Shown piece after piece: positions 41,629-47,238 of a stretch of 47,238 bases of DNA (positions are counted from its first letter, which is position 1; the number at the start of each line of letters is the position of its first letter). The stretch covers positions 1 to 47,238 of the forward strand of contig JBNJGT010000003.1 in the NCBI GenBank assembly GCA_051819765.1, given 5' to 3'. Source of the stretch: JBNJGT01 sp051819765. GTDB taxonomy: Archaea; Nanobdellota; Nanobdellia; Woesearchaeales; JACJVW01. Made by a program: the position numbers and the translations under genes. The notes under the pieces are model-generated. The model searched no databases, was not told where the DNA came from, and worked only from the letters and a program-made list of their open reading frames with translations.

Positions 41629-43288
41629 ACACAACAAACCTCTTTTCCTCAAGTGTCAAAGAATGCTCATCCTTTATAAATATTGGGGCTGGCCCATAGG
41701 CTGCAGAGTCAATTAATACCCGGCCAGGAATCCTCACCCGTTTCGCCTCGCCCAGATTGAAGACCGCTGTCACATCCCCTGAAAGATACAGCAACCCACC
41801 TCTGCGAGTGACCGAATCCATGCGATACTTGCGCAGGGCAATGAGATCCCTGTAGAGCCGCACCAACTCTTTGTCTTTCCTGCTCCAGCTGAGCCGGGAC
41901 GCAGTGAATGTGGAGACATGCGCGGGATCAGGAACATCATCATACCCGAACTCCTGCCTTCTGCCTTCACGCACCGCCGCATTCAACCCATCGTCAGTAT
42001 GATCGACAAAATACAGGAATGGATTGGTCTCTCCGTATTCCTCCCCCATAAAGATAAGAGGGACATACGAACTCAAGAGCATCAGTCCTGCAGCAAGCTT
42101 GTATGAATCGAAATCCACCAACCGGGACAGACGTTCACCCTGAGGTCGGTTCCCAACCTGATCATGGTTCTGGATGCACACGACAAAGGATTCCTTTGCG
42201 ACTCCCGCGCTGGTCCTCCCATACCGCCGTTTCCGGGATTTCGAATAGGCGCCGTCATACACATGTCCATCCCGCAGGGCCTTTTGCAGGTGCCGCACAC
42301 CTCCATAGTCCTGGTAATACCCAGACCGCTCACCCGTAAGGAAGGCATGCACCGAGTGATGGAAATCATCCATCCACAAGCCATCCAATCCATAACCTCC
42401 AGATGATGTGGGAAGCACAAGCCGCGTATCATTGCGATTGCACTCAGCAATCAGATGACTGCCAGGAAACTCCTTATGCACACGACCCCCCAGTTCCTCG
42501 AGGAAGGGGTAGCCGCTCCGGTCCATGATCGCATGCACAGCATCAAGACGAAGCCCGTCGATATGGAATTCCCGCATCCAGTAGAGGGCGTTCTGGATGA
42601 AATACTCACGCACCCCATCAGAATACTCTCCATCGAAATTGATCGCATCCCCCCAGGGAGTCTTGTAGACATCAGTGAAGTAGGGCGCAAAATGCCCCAG
42701 ATAATTTCCATCAGGACCAAGATGATTGTAGACCACATCAAGGATAACCGCTAAACCTTCCTCATGGCAGGCATCCACTAGCCGCTTGAGCCCACCAGGC
42801 CCACCGTATGAGTTCTGGACCGCAAAGGGGTAGACACCATCATAGCCCCAGTTGCGCCTGCCAGGGAACTGCGCCACCGGCATCAATTCAATGGCTGTTA
42901 TCCCTAACCGCCGCAGTTCAGATAACCGTGGGATGATAGCGTCAAAGGTACCCGATTTAGTGAAGGTCCCCACATGCAACTCATAGATCACAAGATCCTG
43001 CTTTGCCACTCCTTGCCACTCATCATCACTCCACCCGAAAGCATGATCCACAACAGCCGAGGGACCATGTACCCCTTCTGGTTGGGAGTGGGAGGCAGGG
43101 TCAGGCAAGGGCTCATTGTCGATGACATACCAATAGCGCTCACCAGGCTTGCATGCTACGGTAGCATACCAGTATTCCCCCTTTCGCGTCATGTCATGCT
43201 CCGTATCAGACAGCAGCAACCCGGGTCTCTTGTGGGGAGACCACACGCAGAATGTACAGCTTTTGTCATACCAGGCACCGACACGCAT
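41621..43288 (-). CDS. treZ: Maltooligosyl trehalose trehalohydrolase (GH13, TreZ)
   Basis: A 555-residue TreZ, which releases trehalose from maltooligosyl trehalose. Residues 1-90 form the N-terminal beta domain; the GH13 barrel follows with VIYELHVGTFT near 100, VILDVVYNHLG near 181, nucleophile D249 (GLRLDAVHAI), acid/base E282 (LIAECNRND) and transition-state D376 (QNHDQVGNRPQGERL). A C-terminal beta domain ends the protein. All catalytic residues are intact and the length is normal. The ATG at 43288 lies 27 nt from the TATA element at 43311-43320, which is shared with the divergent DNA polymerase gene; the longer open frame to 43351 is rejected. It is first in the operon treZ-GH57-treY-malQ. 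Confidence 0.96.
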   Translation of the reverse strand: MRVGAWYDKSCTFCVWSPHKRPGLLLSDTEHDMTRKGEYWYATVACKPGERYWYVIDNEPLPDPASHSQPEGVHGPSAVVDHAFGWSDDEWQGVAKQDLVIYELHVGTFTKSGTFDAIIPRLSELRRLGITAIELMPVAQFPGRRNWGYDGVYPFAVQNSYGGPGGLKRLVDACHEEGLAVILDVVYNHLGPDGNYLGHFAPYFTDVYKTPWGDAINFDGEYSDGVREYFIQNALYWMREFHIDGLRLDAVHAIMDRSGYPFLEELGGRVHKEFPGSHLIAECNRNDTRLVLPTSSGGYGLDGLWMDDFHHSVHAFLTGERSGYYQDYGGVRHLQKALRDGHVYDGAYSKSRKRRYGRTSAGVAKESFVVCIQNHDQVGNRPQGERLSRLVDFDSYKLAAGLMLLSSYVPLIFMGEEYGETNPFLYFVDHTDDGLNAAVREGRRQEFGYDDVPDPAHVSTFTASRLSWSRKDKELVRLYRDLIALRKYRMDSVTRRGGLLYLSGDVTAVFNLGEAKRVRIPGRVLIDSAAYGPAPIFIKDEHSLTLEEKRFVVYE

Positions 43289-43310
43289 ACAGGTTCTCCC
43301 GCACCCAGAG

Positions 43311-43320
43311 TTTAAATAAT
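43311..43320. promoter_or_regulatory. Bidirectional TATA element between treZ and polB
   Basis: TTTAAATAAT (with ATTTA following) is A/T-symmetric. It is 27 nt from the treZ ATG on the minus strand and about 21 nt from the first polB ATG on the plus strand (48 nt from the second, at 43362). The two oppositely read genes thus share a core promoter. Confidence 0.55.
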
Positions 43321-43334
43321 TTATCCAAAGTTTT

Positions 43335-45626
43335 ATGTACCATACCATCATTCAGCCATCCATGCACGGATATATCGTCTATGGCACGTACCGCATCACC
43401 GATGAGACACCCATCATCCACCTCTATGGCAGGTTTCTGGACGGTAAAGGCTTTCTCGCAAAGGTGCCATTCAGACCATACCTCTACATTCCCGCAGACG
43501 CCAAGGTCAAGACCAAGGAAAAGACCAATCTCAAGGATTTCTCAGGCAAGCCCGTAGCAAAGGTCTACGCAAAGATACCGTCTGAGATACCCGAGCTCCG
43601 GAAAGGGTTCGAGGAAGCAGGTATAACCACCTATGAAGCAGACATCCGCTTTGTGCAGCGATACTACATTGACCACGACATCCAGGGAATCATCGATATT
43701 GAAGGAAAACACACTGAAGAGGACGGACTGCTGGTGTTCGACAACCCAACCATAACACCAAAGCCTCCCTATGAGGTGAAGCTAAAGACCCTTGCCCTTG
43801 ACATTGAGACCGACAAGCAGGCAAAGCAGATCTATTCAGTAAGCCTCGTTGACCATGACATCAATGAGGTCCACATCATAAGTGACAAGACACTCAAACA
43901 GGCAACACCCTATGCAGATGAAGCATCCCTCCTGAAAGGACTCATCAGGCGCATCCAGCAACTTGACCCTGACATCATCACCGGCTGGAACGTCATCGAC
44001 TTCGATTTCAAGGTCATCCGAGAACGATGCAGGTTCCATGAGATCCCCCTGAACCTGGGACGGAATAAGGAAGAGGCGAAAATCAGGGTCCAGCATGATT
44101 TCTTCAGGGAAAGCTCCGCCGATATCCCCGGCCGCATCGTCTTCGACGGTATCAGCCTTCTCAAACAGGGTTTCTACAGTTTTGAGGACTACAAGCTGGA
44201 CACCGTTGCATCAGAGATCCTGGGTGAGAACAAGGTAGAGCTTGAAGACGGCTTCTGGGACAATTTCGAGGAGATCATCAGGACCGACCCCCAAAAAATC
44301 GTCGATTACAACCTCAAGGACTCCCAGCTCGTGATAGACATCCTCAAGAAGACCAAGATCATCGAACTCATGATAAAAAAATCCCTTATTACCGGCCTCC
44401 AGCTTGACCGGGTGAAAGGCAGCATCGCTGCCCTGGACTCCCTCTACATCAGGAAAGCCCACAAGCACGGCTATGTCTGCCCTAATGCAGGCTTCGACGA
44501 CAGCGGCGAAAAGATCAAGGGCGCCTATGTCATGACCCCAAAGCCTGGCATCTACGAGAATGTTGCAGTGCTTGATTTCAAATCCCTCTATCCCTCCATC
44601 ATACGCACCTTCAACATAGACCCCATCGCCCACAGCCCCGATGGCACGATTGTCGCTCCCAACAACGCCCGCTTCCGCAACGACGAAGGAATTTTGCCCA
44701 AGATCATCGTGGAATCCTGGAAGGAGCGTGACAAAGCAAAAAAAGAGAAGGACGAAGTCAAGAGCCAGGCAATCAAGACCATCATGAATTCCTTCTACGG
44801 CGTGCTTGCCAATCCCACCTGCCGCTTCTACAGCCTTGAGATGGCAAACGCCATAACCGCCTTCGCCCGTGACATCATCAAAGAGACCGTACGCATCATC
44901 ACTGACAAAGGATACACCGTCCTATACGGAGACACCGACAGTGTGTTTGTAGACCTCAGGGCAGACGAGAGGCAAGCAACAAAGCTGGGCAACCAGGTCG
45001 CAAACGAGATCAATACCCACTTCCGTGAAGAGATCAAGCGACAGCACGATCGCACCTCCATACTTGAACTGGAGTTCGAAAAGATGTTCAGGGTCCTCAT
45101 CCTGCCGCGCATCAGGGGCAAGACCGGCGGCGCCAAGAAACGCTATGCAGGACTCCTCCTCAAAGACGGCAAAGAGCAGATAACCGTCACCGGCATGGAG
45201 CTCGTCCGACGTGACTGGACAGACCTTGCAAAGGAGTTCCAGATGGAACTCTTGAAACGGGTCTTTCACAAGAAGGAAGTCTCACAATACATCAAGGACA
45301 CCATCAAGAACGTGCGACAAGGCAAATTTGACCACAAGCTTGTCTACCGCAAATCAATCCGAAAAGACCTCGATGAATACACAAAGACCACGCCGCCCCA
45401 TGTCAAGGCAGCCCGAAAACTACCCCTGCTCAGATCAAACATCATAACCTACCTGATAACAGTAAACGGCCCTGAACCCCTGGAGAAGTTGGAAAGCGAG
45501 ATAGATTACGAGCATTACATCGACAAGCAGCTCCGCCCCATCGCCCAGACGATCCTTGAACTCTACGATGTGGACTTCGACGAGCTCATGAGCGGCACCT
45601 CACAAAAGAGCCTCTTCGATTACTGA
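43335..45626 (+). CDS. polB: Family B DNA polymerase, Pol II-like, with C-terminal PIP box
   Basis: A 763-residue replicative or repair polymerase. The 3'-5' exonuclease is intact: ExoI LALDIETD near 155, ExoII GWNVIDFDF near 218, ExoIII YNLKDSQL near 325. Polymerase motifs: A LDFKSLYPSIIRTFNIDP near 413, B KTIMNSFYGVLANPTCRFY near 480, C YGDTDSVF near 531. The phrases SLYPSIIRTFxIDP and MNxFYGVLxxxxCRF are those of E. coli Pol II rather than of the usual euryarchaeal PolB. The protein ends QKSLFDY, a PIP box for the PCNA clamp. The start is ATG 43335, or possibly 43362 (MHGYIVYGTY), where related proteins begin. The missing N-terminal length relative to typical PolB is small. Confidence 0.96.
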   Translation: MYHTIIQPSMHGYIVYGTYRITDETPIIHLYGRFLDGKGFLAKVPFRPYLYIPADAKVKTKEKTNLKDFSGKPVAKVYAKIPSEIPELRKGFEEAGITTYEADIRFVQRYYIDHDIQGIIDIEGKHTEEDGLLVFDNPTITPKPPYEVKLKTLALDIETDKQAKQIYSVSLVDHDINEVHIISDKTLKQATPYADEASLLKGLIRRIQQLDPDIITGWNVIDFDFKVIRERCRFHEIPLNLGRNKEEAKIRVQHDFFRESSADIPGRIVFDGISLLKQGFYSFEDYKLDTVASEILGENKVELEDGFWDNFEEIIRTDPQKIVDYNLKDSQLVIDILKKTKIIELMIKKSLITGLQLDRVKGSIAALDSLYIRKAHKHGYVCPNAGFDDSGEKIKGAYVMTPKPGIYENVAVLDFKSLYPSIIRTFNIDPIAHSPDGTIVAPNNARFRNDEGILPKIIVESWKERDKAKKEKDEVKSQAIKTIMNSFYGVLANPTCRFYSLEMANAITAFARDIIKETVRIITDKGYTVLYGDTDSVFVDLRADERQATKLGNQVANEINTHFREEIKRQHDRTSILELEFEKMFRVLILPRIRGKTGGAKKRYAGLLLKDGKEQITVTGMELVRRDWTDLAKEFQMELLKRVFHKKEVSQYIKDTIKNVRQGKFDHKLVYRKSIRKDLDEYTKTTPPHVKAARKLPLLRSNIITYLITVNGPEPLEKLESEIDYEHYIDKQLRPIAQTILELYDVDFDELMSGTSQKSLFDY

Positions 45627-45865
45627 TAATGCCGACAGGAGATTGAATATGAGGTTCTGCCACAGGTCAAAAATTACCCCCTCCGTCATTCGAGACCTCC
45701 CAATCATAATAGTGCTAAGTGTTTTGCATGCTGCACGGACTTGCGTCATAGCGTTCACCTGTAGGAAACGATCAAACAAAAGTTGCTGAATGAAGGAACA
45801 ACCAAAAGGAGAGGACTGATTCAAGGGATATACACTCATAACTTCGTTGTTCGAGAGAGATAGAT
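45627..45865. other. Gap between polB and the beta-lactamase-like gene
   Basis: About 240 nt. It holds no supported gene; a minus-strand frame through it (45600-45902) is hydrophobic in part but has no features or promoter. The right end carries the TATA box of the next gene. Confidence 0.4.
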
Positions 45866-45874
45866 ATATTATAA
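45866..45874 (+). promoter_or_regulatory. TATA box, leaderless promoter
   Basis: ATATTATAA, centred about 22-24 nt before the ATG at 45891. Confidence 0.6.
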
Positions 45875-45890
45875 ATCCCCTGATTGAAAA

Positions 45891-46973
45891 ATGGCAAAGC
45901 AAACACTCAAATCAGGTATCAAAAATGGTTTCAAAAGAACCGTAGATAGGGATACAAGAATAAGAAATGCCTATCTGCTCGTTCATTCTGATAAATTGAA
46001 TACTCACATGAATTTGGCTAGAGGAAAAACAGGAGATTTCAAAGCTGACACGAATCAACCGATCCATCTGGCAAGTGTGGGCAAGTTATTCACTGCGACA
46101 ATCATAAGTAGCCTGTATGAGAAAGGCAAATTAGATTTTGATGATAGGATAAGTAAATATTTGGATCCGGAATTAATGGATGGCCTCCATATCTACAGAG
46201 GGAAGGATCATTCAGACCAAATAACAATAAGACAGTTATTGATGCAAACTTCAGGATTATATGATGTTTTCTACCATTTGTTAGAGAAGATGTCAAAAGA
46301 CAGTTCTTTCAAACCAACAACAAGAGAGGCTATCTTTTGGGGCAAAGAAAATCTGAAACCTGTCGCGGTTCCAGGGAAAATACATTTCTATACAGATACG
46401 AATTATCATCTATTAGGATTAATTATCGAATCCATCACAAAAAAACCATTCTACAAAGTGGTTCATGAGTTGATCTTTGATCCTCTTGAGATGAATAATG
46501 CATATATGTATGGTTTCTCAAAACCCAGACTAAAATCAAGTTACCCTCTTGCCGATCTGTTTCTTGATGGCATAGACTTCAAATCAGTGAAAGGCATTCA
46601 TAAGATTGATTATGCAGGAGGAAGTGTTTGCGCACCGCTCGAAGAATATCTATTGTTTTTCAAAAGATTAGTTGAAGGTAAAATAATAAGAGAAGAGACC
46701 TTCAAAAGAATGATAGATGATGATATATATATGGGGTTTCCAACTCTTGGGTTTAGATATGGTTATTCAATATGGAAACCCATAACAATTCCTCTATTGA
46801 TGCCAAAAAAATATTTCTGTTTTGGTTGTGTGGGTGTGACAGGAGCTTTTATGTTCTATCATCCAAACACCCGATCATATATGATTGGAAGTTTTAATGA
46901 TTCTTCGTACAGAGCAAAAGCGCTTCAATTCATGATCTCCAAAGTTATCAAAGAACTGCTAAAATGTGATTGA
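45891..46973 (+). CDS. Serine beta-lactamase-like hydrolase (class C / esterase family)
   Basis: A 360-residue protein of the beta-lactamase-related serine hydrolase family (DD-peptidases, esterases, class C lactamases). The S-x-x-K motif is S62-V-G-K65 in LASVGKLFTA; the second motif is Y167-T-D169 in HFYTDTNYHLLG, with Asp in place of the usual Asn; the third reads FGCVGVTGAF with Cys where H-x-G or K-T-G is common. There is no signal peptide, so it is probably cytosolic, which argues against a cell-wall role; ester or D-peptide hydrolysis is possible. The gene is clearly richer in A/T and uses other codons than polB next to it, which suggests recent acquisition. It has its own TATA box. 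Confidence 0.88.
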   Translation: MAKQTLKSGIKNGFKRTVDRDTRIRNAYLLVHSDKLNTHMNLARGKTGDFKADTNQPIHLASVGKLFTATIISSLYEKGKLDFDDRISKYLDPELMDGLHIYRGKDHSDQITIRQLLMQTSGLYDVFYHLLEKMSKDSSFKPTTREAIFWGKENLKPVAVPGKIHFYTDTNYHLLGLIIESITKKPFYKVVHELIFDPLEMNNAYMYGFSKPRLKSSYPLADLFLDGIDFKSVKGIHKIDYAGGSVCAPLEEYLLFFKRLVEGKIIREETFKRMIDDDIYMGFPTLGFRYGYSIWKPITIPLLMPKKYFCFGCVGVTGAFMFYHPNTRSYMIGSFNDSSYRAKALQFMISKVIKELLKCD

Positions 46974-47051
46974 AGACATAATGAGATGTAGTAAACCCCT
47001 TAAAGAAGCGTTCCCATCAAAGAATACAAGTCCCACAAGCCTAACGAAACA

Positions 47052-47238
47052 CTAATTCTTTTGTTTCCCAACCTGCGCGTTCCCCTTCTTGGCCGGTTGC
47101 TTGGGTTGTGTGGACTTGGCCGGTTTTCCACCCTGCACATTCCCCTTCTTGGCCGGTTGCTTGGGTTGTGTGGACTTGGCCGGTTTTCCACCCTGCGCGT
47201 TTCCCTTCTTGGCCGCTTGTTTGAGTTGTACGGTCTTG
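47052..47238 (-). CDS. 3' end of a Lys/Pro-rich repeat protein (partial)
   Basis: A minus-strand frame open from the right edge to TAG at 47054-47052 encodes at least 61 residues: a 20-residue unit (GGKPAKSTQPKQPAKKGNVQ and variants) in tandem, ending VGKQKN. The composition (Lys, Pro, Gln, Ala, Gly) resembles histone-H1-like or other disordered, nucleic-acid-binding tails. Substitutions between units are few (Ala/Val) and keep the frame, so it is a real coding repeat. The body of the protein and its start are outside the window, so function is unknown. Confidence 0.7.
   Translation of the reverse strand, partial: KTVQLKQAAKKGNAQGGKPAKSTQPKQPAKKGNVQGGKPAKSTQPKQPAKKGNAQVGKQKN
47071..47238. 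repeat. 60-bp tandem repeat, about 2.8 copies
   Basis: Units begin at 47071, 47131 and 47191 with an exact 60-bp period; the first two differ by about three bases and the third, cut by the window edge, by a few more. Each contains TTCTTGGCCGG twice in shortened form. 60 bp equals 20 codons, so the repeat keeps the minus-strand frame. Confidence 0.9.

Noticed and set aside
47071..47238. CRISPR-like repeat array
   Set aside because: Units are contiguous, without spacers, and keep a coding frame, so this is a protein repeat.

Overview
The window reads as a piece of an uncultured archaeon's chromosome, roughly mid-GC with several visibly A/T-richer patches. The archaeal assignment rests on a family B DNA polymerase, TATA boxes of the type TTTATAAA placed about 26 nt before start codons (leaderless transcripts), an archaeal-looking FtsZ, and small genes with archaeal features. 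Gene content (FtsZ, treZ/treY, bacterial-type UvrB, CheW/CheY, many unassigned exported proteins) would fit a mesophilic DPANN-like or related lineage, but the exact lineage cannot be fixed from the sequence alone. No rRNA, tRNA, CRISPR array or intact insertion sequence was recognised.

Layout. 1-5040 (+): a small Cys-cluster protein, an 832-aa amino-acid permease fused to methyltransferase-like and degenerate histidine-kinase-like domains, and a Tat-exported TIM-barrel protein with a secreted partner. 5141-9388: an A/T-rich cluster read both ways from one TATA box: kinase-like plus B12-binding-type radical SAM protein (-), nucleotidyltransferase plus GT4 glycosyltransferase (+). 9421-18522: a membrane GT2 glycosyltransferase (+) facing a four-gene operon (-) of exported proteins: a beta-strand-rich, barrel-like protein, a 977-aa helical-repeat-like protein, a membrane-anchored TIM-barrel protein, and an Asp-rich calcium-loop protein with a CARDB/NEW3-like domain. 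Functionally this resembles the parts list of bacterial synthase-dependent exopolysaccharide secretion (polymerase, hydrolase, helical scaffold, barrel) and is my main candidate for an undescribed system.

18669-25168: CheY-like regulator, TPR protein, LURP-one/scramblase-like protein, ftsZ with a small co-transcribed partner, two tandem CheW proteins, and an ACT-domain protein. 25449-26692: a VanX-type D-Ala-D-Ala dipeptidase translationally coupled to an aspartate/glutamate racemase, a D-amino-acid scavenging pair. 27367-31787: uvrB with a coupled Cys-rich protein, a CoA-binding protein and a nitronate-monooxygenase-like flavoprotein. 31965-35300: a methyltransferase, then a decayed stretch holding an intact TVP38/VTT membrane protein, a multiply frameshifted remnant of a mercuric-reductase-like oxidoreductase, other possible remnants, a MazG pyrophosphohydrolase and a possible small protein with a PCNA-binding motif.

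35371-43288 (-): a tightly overlapped operon treZ - GH57 - treY - malQ, which together could turn glycogen or maltodextrin into trehalose. It shares its promoter region with the divergent family B DNA polymerase (43335-45626), which resembles E. coli Pol II and ends in a PIP box. The window closes with an A/T-rich serine beta-lactamase-like gene and the 3' end of a Lys/Pro-rich repeat protein that runs off the right edge.

Expression logic: first genes of transcripts start about 26 nt from a TATA centre with no leader, while internal genes use ATGA-type overlaps or Shine-Dalgarno sites. This rule corrects many starts and is applied below.
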